DNA from: Cyanoderma ruficeps
Taxonomy: Eukaryota; Chordata; Aves; Passeriformes; Timaliidae
NCBI GenBank assembly: GCA_008694505.1
Contig: VZDJ01007754.1
Coordinates: forward strand, 48,170,309-48,234,308
DNA length: 64,000 nucleotides
Direction of reading: 5' to 3'
Part shown: one piece after another, positions 1-11,366 of the stretch
Layout of the letters: every line of letters starts with the position of its first letter
Position numbering within the stretch: the first letter of the stretch is position 1
The notes under the pieces: generated by a model
What the model was told of the DNA's origin: nothing
Seen by the model: only the letters and a program-made list of their open reading frames with translations
Databases searched by the model: none
Translations under genes and position numbers: made by a program

Positions 1-250
1 GACACTTCCAGGGATCCAGTGGCAGCCACAGCTTCTCTAGGAAACCAGTTCCAAGTGCCTCACCACCCTCACAGGGAAGAATCCCTTCCCAATATCCCAT
101 CTAAACCTGCTCTCTGTCAGTTTGAAGCCATTTCCCCTTGTCCTGTCACTGTGATTCCTGATGAAGCATCCCTTCCCAGATTCCTTGTAGCCCCTCTTCA
201 GGTACTGGGAGGCTGCTCTGAACACTCCAACCTTCTCTTCTCAGACTGTT
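1..250 (-). mobile_element. CR1 fragment
   Basis: Antisense CR1 3' region, cut by the window start: GGGATCC, then CACAGCTTCTCT, CCAATATCCCATCTAAACCTGC and CCCCTTGTCCTGTCACT, to the TTCTCTTCTCAG block. Confidence 0.85.
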
Positions 251-3200
251 CATTCATCAGGAGTGCCAGGAAGAACTTTGGCCCAGCCACAGCCTGCAAA
301 CCAATTTTGGGAGCACTGCTGGTATCCTCTGAAGAGCCTCAAGCACCAGCAAGTCTCAGTGGGGACTCCCCAGCACAGAAGTCTCTTTGTTGCTGACAGA
401 GTCCCAAGTTTGTGTCCCCTGGCCCACAGCATCAACACAGAAATGTGTTTGATTAATGTGGAAGGATATAAATTAAGTGGAGCAAAGGTTTTCTTCAGTT
501 CTAGGTTGGCTGCTTTGCTATGACACCAAATAATTTCGAAGCTAAGCCTGCAAACAAGGGCCTGGAGATGAACAAAGGAGTACAGCTTGACCCCTCTGCA
601 AAATATATCCCAATGAATCAACATTTTCTACTGGGAAAGCACTGTCTCCATACAGTTTACAGATTATCTCCACTTCCCTGACAACAGGAGGCAGATTAAT
701 AATGCACAGGAACAGAAAGCCAAAGCTCCATGGTTTTTTATCCCCTCAAGTCACAGGCTGGTGTTACCCTGGGCCTCCCTCTCTCACTCAATGGACATTC
801 TCTAATAAAGTGGATTTTTGTTTGTGTTTAGGTTGTGTTCAGCTACAGTGGTAACAAGCAGATGTCAGCAATAGGAATCCTTGTATCAGAATAAGGTAGA
901 TGGTTTTCAACACAAGCGTTTAATTCAAAATAAGGGTATTTTCAAGGACAATTTCAAATATGCCACAATGTAAATTGCTTATATTATTGTCTGTGTGACA
1001 TTATAAAATTCATTTCAAAGCTCCTCCTTAGGCAAACAAGAGAGAAAGGCAGTAGCTGGTCAGAATTTGAAACAGCTTTGTGCACAAATAGCACAAGACA
1101 GACCCTGCACTTGTTCCGACAGACTGGCTGAAAATGCCACCAGCAGCACAAAATCTGGCACGAGTTTAGGAGACACCAAATGCTAAATGTGCAAAACAAC
1201 TTCTCCTTCCTGAGTTCAGGTTTCAAATTCCTCAGTTTTGTTGCATGGAGTGTCACTGGAGGGGATCCTAAGCAGGGGCTTCTTTCAAGAGCACCTGCGT
1301 CGGTTCGTACTGAAGATTAACATGAGACACACTGAATAATTCAGAATTCTTTGAGTGGGAAGAAAGAAGGGTACACTGAAAATAACTTGTTTTTCTGGAA
1401 GAAGTTTGCCTTTTTGTAAAGGAAAAAAAAAACCCTAAAATAATAAGCTTGAACTTTTTTATTATGAAGTACAAAATTTCAGACACAACATTTCATCAGT
1501 TTTAGACGTGGTCCATGTGCTCAATCTGCTTTGCTGAGATGTTGCTTTGTTAAAGTGCATTTCCCATGGTCATCATCAACTCCATCCCTGAGGAAAAAAC
1601 ACTGTTCAAACTGAATTCCAGAAGCCACCATTGCTGTGACACAGCTCAGCCCACAAGTAGAACAGAGACATAAAACATTCAAGCAATAACTCTTCAAAGT
1701 CAAGAGTTTCAAATCTACATTTTTCAGCTTAAGATATATGAATTTCAATTTTTTTTTAAAAAGGGAATTTTTTGGCACATGGGTGATTTGGTTTTCTTCT
1801 GAAATGGAATTTTGAGGCAAATACTTCTTATAAAATAATGTATTGAAATGGAGAAATGTCATTTCTGATCCAAAGATAGTTTTGTTAGAAATTTTGAAGC
1901 AGCCCTCATGAAAGCTTCCCTTGATTTTATTACAGAATAGGAATGGAAAAATGTGGTTGATCTGAACGTTCAAGATGATCAGCTGTACATAAAATGTGTT
2001 TAAAAGCATAGATATTGTATTAACCATCATTATTATTATTATTAACCAGTTTTTCTGAAATAATAAATATCTTGCATTTCCAGTCCTTGATCTTGCTGTA
2101 ACATAACATTCCTGTCTGACAGGAGTTTTGCTGATTTCCTTGGGGCCCAAAATGCGGATTCTTCTTCCACAGTCCCATCAAACTCATTGTCTTGGAAATT
2201 AGGGCAGTCTATTTTTGTCATTTATGTCCATTATTTGCTGCGATATCACATGCTGCATTATAGAGGTTGCAATTTTATTTCATTGCATGAAGGGGGGGAA
2301 AAAAAAGGCCAAAAAAAAAAAAAAGAAAAATAACTTATAACTTAAACTGAGAGAACTGGTTTTAACTTTTCTCCATTGCATGAAGGCATCCAAACATGTA
2401 AAAAAGCAACTTCTTGGAGAAGTACCTCCTACACGAGTGTCACATTCCGAATTTTCTTTGGGCTGATCAGATAATCAGAACGCCTTGGAGGTCGCACCTA
2501 GGGGAGAGCAGAATCGGTGACAGAACGAAAAGAGATCCCAGGAAAGCAGTCCCAGAGCGGGTCTCAGGAGGTTACCTGCCAACCCCTCACCCCAGAGCAT
2601 TACAGCAAAATGAAATCTATCATCAGCAACCCACTCGAAATCCAAACACAAAGGAAAGCATGAGAAGCAGAACGAAGCAAAAGCTTCACATGCTGCTGGC
2701 AGTTTTGGGAATTCATTATCTGATCTTTTGCTGCCTGAGAACTTCTTGTGGCCTCTGCAGTCTGTGTGCTTTTAAGCAAAAGGTGATGTTGGGTGTTTCT
2801 GCTCTGGTTCTTTTAAAGGAAATACCTGTTAAGCTGTGAAAAATCTGAGTGTTTGCTTTCCAAATCCATTAGAAATCACAGCACACCAACATTTCACGTG
2901 GCTGGAAGATCACTCTCAGCATCTCAGTGTTTATCCAAGCCAGGCTTTTTTTAAACTTCCCAAGACTGCCAGGATTCCACTTCCACTGACTGCAGCCTGT
3001 TCTCAAACTGCCCCTGGTGGGATCAGGGCAGGCCAAATGCTCAGCAGCCTTGGAAAGCTTTTCTCCATCTGAAACAAGTGGAGGTGCATCTACAGTCTTC
3101 ATTACTTCTGTGCTTTTAGAAAATATCATTGGAGAGGAAAAGATGAAAAATTCACTCTCAAATGCATCCAAGTAACATGAACTTTGGATTTTTAAATGTA

Positions 3201-4194
3201 GTAGCAACACCTCCTCCCTGCAATTCTTCACCTGGTCTCAAGCCCTTGGAAATTAATGGAAATTTCACCGTTTTTCTCAGTGAAATGTTTAATCAAGGCA
3301 AATACAGTTCTCTAACTACTGACCAATTTTCCTGAGGTTTGTTTCTGGAGCATTAATCATGCACAGTCTGTATTGCTCTGGTATTCTTCCAGTATTAAAC
3401 ATCTTTAATAATGCATTTGGTACATATACATTATTGAATAACACATGGAGGCAAATGGTAGATAACAAATGTGGACAACACGTCTCTGGTATTTAATGAG
3501 CCCCAGCACCACTGTGGGATAAATTTAACTATCCTAGAAGCATTTCACAAGACAGCTGCCTTCTGTTTTAAACACAACTCTCTTTCTCCGCCCTCCCGTC
3601 CCTTCTTGTTGCTAGAACATGCTGCTGTTTTCTAAATTTACCCTTCTTTACTGTTTATTTTTGCAGAGAGGAGAGGGAAGTAGCAGCATTGCCTGGCTCT
3701 GCTCAATGACCTTTTCCGAGATCCCTCTGCTGCACTTAATTTCTTGCCTAAAGACCTCAGCGGTGTTGAGCAGAGAAGCTCTCTACTACCTCTCCCACCA
3801 AAATAACCAATTTTCAAATAGAATGGGGAAAAATAAAACTTGAAAAAATGCCAAAGGCAAGTTTTATGTTTGTGGAAAAGAAATATTCCCAGATATTGTG
3901 CTCTGTGAGAATAAAGGATACTGAACCAGTAGCATACTGAGTAAGCAGAAAGTTTCAGGAGGGCCCAAGAACACACTGTCTCTAAAACTCCCTGAAATAG
4001 GTCATGATTTGAATCCCATGTTTAGCAAAATAGTGAGGTGAGAATATTTCCCAGAACTTGCTGCAGAAAAATAATTCTATTGCACCAGATTTGGTAAAGG
4101 GGAAAAAAGACAATTAGAAAGTTCATCCAGCAGTGTTGTGGAAAGAGGCAGTTTTGGGGTCGTTTGGAGGCAATTCTACAGGAGATTTAGGGGG
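251..4194. other. No gene seen; AT-rich IGSF5 3' intron or flank
   Basis: Holds an (ATT)n at 2,027-2,043 and an A-rich run at 2,291-2,330. Open frames (largest 209 codons, minus, 1,521-2,150) show no domain. The missing last IGSF5 exon could be here but was not recognised. Confidence 0.6.
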
Positions 4195-4735
4195 GGGATT
4201 GTGCCCCTGTGCCCCCTCAGGTGAGGCCCCACCTGCAGAGCTGCCCCAGCCCTGGGGCCCAGCACAGGGAGCACCTGGAGCTGCTGGAAAGAGCCCAGAG
4301 GAGGCTCCAGGATGAGCAGAGGGATGGAGCAGCTCTGCTGGGAGAAAAGGCTGGCACAGCTGGGATTGTTCAGCCTGGACAGGAGAAGCTTTGGGCTGAG
4401 CTCAGGGTGGCCTTGCAGGGCCTGAAGGAGCCCCAGGAAACCTGGAGAGAGACAATTCCCAAGGGCTACAGGGACAGGACACAGGGAATGGCTTCCCAGT
4501 GCCAGAGGGCAGGGCTGGATGGGATCTTGGGCAGGAATTGTTCCCTGGCAGGGTGGGCAGGCCCTGGCACAGGGTGCCCAGATTTGCTGTGGCTGCCCCT
4601 GGATCCCTGGCAGTGTCCAAGGCCAGGTTGGACACTGGGGCTTGGAGCAGTCTGAGATAGTGGAAGGTGTCCCTGCCCATGGCTGAGGGTGGCACTGGAT
4701 GATCTTTAAGGACCCAAACCATTCTGAGATCCTCT
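4195..4735 (+). mobile_element. CR1 fragment, long and well preserved
   Basis: Sense CR1 from a GC-rich 5' part (GAGCACCTGGAGCTGCTGGA) through GGATCCCTGGCAGTGTCC to ACCCAAACCATTCTGAGATC at the 3' end. Its GC-rich frames stay open on both strands but are not genes. Confidence 0.9.
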
Positions 4736-5796
4736 GATTTAGGTTTGTACATGATTCTCAACAGCAGGGGCCAGGGGACAAGCAGCAGGATCCAGGCAGC
4801 CCCATGAGAGCACTGGGGAAAGGGTTACCCCACCAGCCCTCTTTTTCTTTAAAAATCCCATCTTCAGGAAGGAGCCATCCAGCCCCTCTGTGTCACGCCA
4901 CTTCTCACCACCAGAGCAGGAACTGAGCAGAGTTTGCTCCCATGGATGGAGCAAAGAGATGATGTCCATGAGGCTTCACCCTTGCCCTGCTGCATGTCTC
5001 AGTGTTATTTGCTTTAGAGTTACTTCTATTTCATGCTTACTGTGCTCCAGTATCAATTAATGAATAATTTAATGGATTTCAATCAGCTCATGCTGTGTGC
5101 TGGCCCATTTTCTGGGAAGCTGCAGAGCCTTCCTGAGGTTGTGCTTCACTGAAATGGAGGCTGCTGGTCACTGACCTAAAACTCCTTTTCTGAATGCAAT
5201 GGAAGATCTCATACAACACATTACAAATAATAATGCAGAGGAGCAGGACCACAACAACCTCTTCATATCTATACCCTGATCTGCTGGAGCTGCTGGAGCC
5301 CCTGCTTGGTTTCAATTTCAAAGTTGTTTCCTCTTTAGATTAATTCAGTGCTCTGCCAGTCCTGCCAGTCCTAGTCTGAGCAAAAATGGCTTCATAATTC
5401 ATTAGACCCTACAGATTGAAGGGGGAAAAAAACCCACCTCAAGTGGCTCGCTGCACCACACAACATCACAGGAGTGACTTTCTGAGGTGGTCCCCCTATC
5501 AGGAAGGATGCACTAACATCAGCATTTCTTTTACACAGTTTTAAATCTCTTTGTACTGTCAGCTTGGCATCCAGTTAACCATGGATATCTGATAGTCACA
5601 TGCTTCAAAGCCTGCCTGTTGATTTATCATCTGCCTTGGGTGACTTTTCACAGGGATTGCTATAAAAGGATTATAATACTGGGAAAAGCTTCATGTAGTT
5701 TGTTGGTTTGGTTGGGGAAACAGATGCAAAGAGATGAAAAGAGATCTTTTCATGTCTTCCAGCTCTTCAGCCAGACAAAAAGGAAGCTAGAAACAC
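4736..5796. other. No gene seen
   Basis: Unique-looking sequence. A minus frame at 5,088-5,321 has a chance hydrophobic run and no splice support. Confidence 0.6.
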
Positions 5797-6081
5797 ATGG
5801 ATGAATCAGAAGGTAAACTGAGTGTGTATCAGCTGGTTTCAGGGTTGAATTCCCTCCGTGGTGTTTTGAATACTGATCTTCAGTCAATGAGAGAAGGATT
5901 TCTGCTCTTACAAGCACATTTGAGTCAGTTCTGCACCCCGTGTGATATCAGTGATGTGAATGATGAGCACACATCTGGCCCTGTGGAACAGGACTCTGAT
6001 CTCAACACTGATGTGACAGATGGCAGCTCCTCAGACACTGATATTGTGGAAGTGTGTGATAAACTGAAGGCTTGGTATTAG
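5797..6081 (+). other. Unidentified 94-codon ORF, plus strand
   Basis: ATG (5797) to TAG (6079-6081), just after an in-frame TAG at 5788. The predicted product starts MDESEGKLSVYQLVSG, has an amphipathic, Leu-rich middle (about residues 16-45, coiled-coil-like), and an acidic Asp/Ser/Thr-rich C-terminal third ending DIVEVCDKLKAWY. Composition is protein-like rather than low-complexity, and it is not a CR1 or ERV frame I recognise. A pyrimidine-rich AG (CATGTCTTCCAG) lies about 36 nt upstream, so it could be the last exon of a plus-strand transcript, a retrocopy fragment or chance. Context: 5 kb beyond the last IGSF5 exon found, on the opposite strand. I do not recognise a family. Confidence 0.3.
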
Positions 6082-9000
6082 CCAGCCAAAAAAAAATTCA
6101 AGTCTGACTGCATTAGAACAAACTGCTGACATTAATGTGGTAGGAGTGCTCCCAAATGTGTCTGCATGTATCACACACTGGGCTAATAAAAACGGAACAA
6201 AGAATCAGGGGGGCACTCCTTTCTGGTTCTGAAGGTTATTTCTCCCCCTGCCTTCAGTTTTCAATTTTGATTCTAAATTCACTTCATTTACAGGAAAACA
6301 TCCACCCCATAAATTCTGGATACCCTCAAAATAATTCAGAAACACTGTGACTTCAAGCAACAAACCAGTTCCATCCTGTCAACTTCTTGCACACTCAGCA
6401 AACTTCCCTGCCCATCAACACAGCCTGGAAATTCCCCCTTGTTTCTCCATGGGTTAATCCCACCCATATGCCTCCACTCCTCCCCTTTTCCCACAGACAT
6501 TTGAGAAAAAAAAAAAACCCTGTAAACTGCACCTGCCATTTCTCTATCTGTATCGTCAATATTTATTGCTCTCTTAATCAAGATATGCTAACCAATGGAT
6601 ATCATAATGTGACATATCTGCAGCCCATTTCATCAGCAAGAGTAAAATTGTTTGCTTTCATTGATTGATTTCTCTATTTATTGACCTTTTAATTCAATTT
6701 TGATAGCTTTTTTTTTTTTTTTCCCAACAACCCTCAGAGTCAGAGCAGTTCTATATGGGGCAATAAATGGAGCTGCAATTCATCATTCATTTCCTTCTCG
6801 GTATAAAACCACAACCACAGCTAAATAATATTTCCAGTTTATAGAGTGTCATTTGGAGTAGTTAAGAAGAAAAATAGATCCTTCCCTATTAAGGGAGCCA
6901 TGACTCACTCTGGATTGGAAAGGAGGAGTGAGGCTGTGGAAGCTTCCTGTGCTGAAGTCACAGCAGGGATGAATCCGGCCCATTGGAAATAAGCATTCGC
7001 ACCCCCTTATGGAATGGGCTCCTGAGATATCACAGAGATGTTTATGGCATATTAAATGAGCTAATTATGGAGCTCATCTAGGAGATTCTCCAATCCTGCA
7101 CATTGCTCAGTCCTTAGTGTTCCTTCTGTGGGAACCTGGAAAACAGATTTCCTTGGAGGTGGCACCCAGGACCTGGCAGAACTGGCCCTGTGGTCCCTGT
7201 TCAGGCACAACTGTCTGTGGGGCTGCCCCAAAATCTGCAACATCCCAGTCAGGGGATGCCCCTCACTGCTCCTGGGTTTTGGAAGGAGCACTGTGGGAAT
7301 GAGGAACTGTTCCCTGAGTGGGATGTTGGTCCCTAAACCCCATTTTTCTGGAAGCTCAGCCCTGGTACTGGGAGAAAGGATCACACTCTCCCATCCCTGA
7401 CAGGAACTGTATTTGCAATTAAACAGAAGCCTGCACCTCTGCTCTCAGTTTGACCTTTTCTCAGTTAATATCATCACAAAGAAGACTGTCCAGCACCTCT
7501 GACTGATGCTTCTGGCCTCCTCTTTCAGTGCCTGGCAACTTTTCCCTCAGCTCAATAATTTGCTTTGTTACTCATCATTTCTTAAACGTCTCGCACACCT
7601 TTGATTTTCCTCCCTTGTTCTTTGCCAAACCTTTTGTTCAGGTTGTGAATTGATCAGTGCAATTACTGGGCAGCATTTATCTTCCGTGGACGTTTTGCAT
7701 TAATTTCTGATTCAAAGAGTTTGAATGGCCAAAAGCTGAGCTCAGTGTTTTTCTCCTGTCACCCTTTATGACACACACCAGGGATTTCAGGTTTGTACCC
7801 AGTTGGGTCCATGGGTAACAAATCCTGAGGAAGCAAAACCTGTGAGATGAAGTCTCCTTCAATCTTCCAAATCGTTTAAAATTGTAACTTTTTTACATAT
7901 GGAACAGAAGGGATCAAATTTGAAGCCATTACCCTCAGAGACACAGGAACAGATGAGGTTTTACATCTTCAATCTGCAATTTTTCCATCAGTAGATGGAC
8001 TTCCTGCTCCTCAGGGAGGCCTTGGATTTTCCCTCCTTCTTCTTGACCTCTAAAGAAGCACTGCAAGGACTTTTGCTCATTTTTCCTGATTATCTAGGGA
8101 GAGAGAAGTAATTTGTTGGAGTCCACCCCTTCCTGACCTCCTTCACTATGGAAAAAAATTCTCGGGATAACTTTTCTTCCTCCTGGTTTTGTTTTGGGGG
8201 TTTTTTACTCCCTGTTTCTCACTAAAAGATCCTGGAGAATAAAGATGAAGAGTCTTTGGGAATGTTTCCAGTACTCAGGCGAGGAAAGCCAACTGAGAAT
8301 CACAACTTTCTGTGCTTAGAAGATGGCAGGAAGGCAGGTGGTTTCTGAGCAAATTGATTCAGCACTAGCCAGCAAAAACCTAAATGAGTTAACATCTGAT
8401 TTCTCCTACTTGACAAGAAATATAACGAAAGAGCACTACAATGGTTATTAGGCAATATATTGGCATCAGTGGTGATTGAACTTTATTGGAATATATCCAG
8501 GAACACCTTTTGTGAGGAAACCTGTGTTGTGCAGTTAACAGGCAAGGTTATGAATGTACAAGGAAGGAAAACGCTTTTTGTCTGGGAAATGTTTTACTCT
8601 GTTTGCATTTATTGTGATAAAATTAAATCATGGGCTGCAAATCCACAGTTTAGGGTAAACCTTCAGCAGCCTTTTATCAGCTCCTGCATACACAAGATGG
8701 GGCCACCACGATATACTGAAAAGCCCTGTTCAAACTGAGAAATAGTTTGTCTTCACCAAGCCATTTTTAGGTGGCTAAATAGTCCTCTAATATATGGGAA
8801 ATAGTTATAAACAATTTTCACCTCTTGGTTGTCTCTTGGTGTTTTTCAAGAATGTGTGTGCAGCTATTGATGCAGGTAGAAGCCACTCTAACAGTTTTTA
8901 TATTGTCTATGGACAACTGGTTTAAAAATCATAAATATTTCAATATTATGCTGTGTTTCTGTGATGGATTCAAAGCTTCCCGGGCCACCTGAACTCCTCG

Positions 9001-9239
9001 ACCATCTAACTCAGGATTTCATGTGGAGGCTGCACCTTTCATGTCTCAGTTTGAACGAGGACAGGGAACCCAGTCTCTCCTGATGGTCTCTACTCACAAC
9101 ATTATTGTTCTCACAGTGGATGGAGCTGCCTGAGAACACCCAAATTCTATGCCTTTCAGATGTCACTAAATGCCTTAATGCCACCAGAGTGCCCAACCAG
9201 TACCCATGAACCATCAGTGTGAACCCAGGCACTGGGAAA
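6082..9239. other. No gene seen; AT-rich
   Basis: Poly(T) at 6,707-6,722. The AT-rich 6,540-6,700 stretch (TAATCAAGATATGCTAACCA) looks like the kind of DNA that is often conserved non-coding, but that cannot be judged here. Confidence 0.5.
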
Positions 9240-9395
9240 TGGTCAAATGAATCCCAGAACCACCAAATCCCAGAGTCATCCAGGTTGGCAGAGACCTTCC
9301 AGATCATCCAGTCCCATCATCAACCCAACACCATCATCACCACCCCTAAACCATGTCCCCAAGTGCCACATCCAGATGGCTCTTGGAGTCAATAT
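9240..9395 (-). mobile_element. CR1 fragment
   Basis: Antisense 3' end: CCCAGAGTCATCCAGGTTGG, CAGATCATCCAGTCCCA, AAGTGCCACATCCAGATGGC. It ends about 12 bp before the target duplication of the 9.4-kb LTR. Confidence 0.7.
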
Positions 9396-9411
9396 CCTGC
9401 CCTGAGATGTG

Positions 9412-10182
9412 TGTCTTGGGTTGCAACAGGTAATCAAAAATATGTATTCTATTTGCCACCTGTTGAAACCAGTTGGGGAGATGTTTTTCTTTATCTCTTG
9501 TATAACCCATTCCTCATAACTCCAGGTAGGAGGGGTGGGTGTCTTCTGTTAATGGCCAGCTGTTAAACCAGCTGGGGCAGTGTTCTTTATCTCTTCCAGG
9601 ACCCATCCTCCCTCCAGGGGATATCTGCTGTTCATGGGCCATCGAGGCTCACTGCATGGCTGATACAATTCCATCATCCCATTGGGAGATGCTCCACCCT
9701 GGCGGAGGAGCCCAGCATTCCTACCTGGATAAAACCTGAGATTCAGAACACCAGCACAGCCTGTTTGCACTGGATTCCCAGAGGAAGACTGCACCCATCT
9801 ACGCCACCAGTTTCAGAGGAAAACTCCACCCTTCTACAGGATCATCTCTGCTCCAACAGAACCACATCTGTCACTCCAGGAGGAGTTGACTGGACTGCTC
9901 CCAACACCCTGACTAACAGGGGGTCAGGTCATATCTGACTCTGTCAGTATTTCTAGGATTGGTTTTGTTTTGTTTTGCTTGCTTGGGGGTCTTTTTTGTA
10001 CTACTACATTTGTATTTTTTAATATTCCTAGTAAAGAACCGTCATTCCTATTCCCATATCTTTGCCTGAAAGCCCCTTAATAACAAAATTATAATAATTT
10101 GGAGGGAGGGGGTTTACATTCTCCATTCCAAGGGAAGCTCCAGCTGTTCCCTAGCAGACACCTGTCTTTCCAAACCAAGACA
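9412..10182 (+). mobile_element. Solo LTR, copy 1 of a 9.4/39.6-kb family (ERVL-like)
   Basis: 771-bp element starting TGTCTTGG and ending CCAAGACA (inverted termini, TG...CA), flanked by a perfect 5-bp duplication ATGTG at 9407-9411 and 10183-10187. A TATA-like GGATAAAACC near 9,730 and AGTAAAG near 10,030 put transcription on the plus strand. No internal retroviral sequence is attached, so it is a solo LTR. The 5-bp duplication suits ERVL- or class I-type elements. Relative to copy 2 it carries an extra internal duplication near 9,455-9,618. Confidence 0.85.
9455..9618 (+). repeat. Internal tandem duplication (about 100-bp period) in LTR copy 1
   Basis: Two diverged copies of a segment running from GCCAnCTGTT through CTTTATCTCTT to CTCCAGG (about 9,455-9,526 and 9,555-9,618). 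LTR copy 2 has only one. Divergence between the two halves shows the duplication is not recent. Confidence 0.6.
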
Positions 10183-10187
10183 ATGTG

Positions 10188-11289
10188 TCCAGGGTGCTCA
10201 GCACAACCTTTCCTGGTTGTCAGAGCAGACACCATGTGCCACATGCATGGAAGCACAGCCAGTGACCCACAGTCCTGTTCACAAGCATTCCAAACTCTGT
10301 CTGAAAGTGTTGCTTGGGGTTATAAATCCACACTGATGCCTCCACTGTTTTGTGCAGACTTTTCAGCTTTGTTTCAACAGTATTTTGTTTGACAAGTAAT
10401 TCATGTCAGCCGTCATAACTACCAGGCACAAATGCATCAGTGTCATTGCTGTTATTTTTTACTGGCGTTATGTGATCATTGTTTTAATTGTTGATTGAGT
10501 GCTTCCTAAATTTCACTGTGTGCCAAAAGAAGTTGACACACTCTGCTATGATTTATGTGCAATGTCATCCCCAAGAGAGGTTTCTGCGTTGTACATGTTG
10601 AAGCAGCTCTTCAGAAATAAATGAGTTATCACTGTGTTGAGGAGTGAACTCAGTACAACATCACTGCCACCTTCTCAAGAGAATATTGGCAAGAAGCATC
10701 CCAGAGGTGCTAAATGGATTTTACAAAAATATGGCATAAATTAAAGTTCACGTTGCTCTTATGCTGGAAGCTGAGAGCAGCATTAGCCTTCAGATTGAGG
10801 CCACTGAGAATGGAACCAGTGGAGGAATAAACACTGAGCTCTTCTTTTTGCCTTTTATCCACATGGAAAAGGGGCAAAGCTCTGGGGGCACAGGGTGTTG
10901 GGTGTTTGCTTTCCCTTCCAGATCTTAATGCTGAGACACCAAAGGTTTCAACATCTATACAAAGCTCCTGATTGAAGCAACTTCCAAAATATTGGAAAAT
11001 ACAGTCAAGAAATGATCCAGAGAAAATGCACATTTATTTACTCTCTCTACACTGGATTTTGTTGGCAAAGGACCCTCAAACCTCACCTTCACAGTGCTTC
11101 CAACTTATATCCACATCTCCTTCAAGTCTGAAGGAAAATACAGTCAGGAATACTGAAGGGACATTCCACTTACCCAATTACAGCTGTAACTGACTTCTAA
11201 TTATCTACCTCCACCCAAAATCTATGTTTGGCTGTAGTGCAATACACACTCTGTGAAAAAGGTCGATATATTCAAGGTATCAGCATTAC
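10188..11289. other. IGSF5: Flank 3' of IGSF5 exon 7, no exon confirmed
   Basis: A 41-nt stretch at 11,087-11,127 has exon-like borders on the minus strand, but its open frame does not fit the phase-0 exit of exon 7. Confidence 0.5.
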
Positions 11290-11366
11290 CTTTGGTACAG
11301 AACTGATGTGTAAATTGTCATCAGGGCCAGCAAACTTTGAAAACATTGGGGGAAGAGAGGCAAGTC
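11290..11366 (-). CDS. IGSF5: IGSF5 exon 7 (cytoplasmic tail, last exon found)
   Basis: 77-nt exon; acceptor CTTGTTGCAG before 11366, donor AAAG/GTAATG at 11289, phase 1 in and phase 0 out. It encodes LASLPPMFSKFAG and then PDDNLHISSVPK, lining up with mammalian TASLPPKS and the serine-rich stretch that follows. The strict phase match with exon 6 and the ASLPP motif support it. The gene should continue with about 30 residues in a final exon that was not recognised in the remaining 11 kb. Confidence 0.82.

Noticed and set aside
1521..2150. 209-codon minus ORF
   Set aside because: AT-rich, Phe/Lys/Ile/Asn-heavy composition, no domain and no splice support; chance frame.
4133..4761. 148-codon plus and 119-codon minus ORFs
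   Set aside because: Both translate a CR1 3' region.
5088..5321. Minus ORF with a hydrophobic segment (VVVVLLLCIIIC)
   Set aside because: No acceptor/donor in phase with IGSF5 and no similarity recognised; likely chance.
11087..11127. 41-nt exon-like stretch left of IGSF5 exon 7
   Set aside because: Good borders, but exon 7 exits in phase 0, in which this stretch hits TGA at its second codon; its residues in other phases do not resemble the mammalian tail.
1..11289. PCP4 (next gene in human synteny)
   Set aside because: The IQ-motif exon was looked for on the minus strand and not found.
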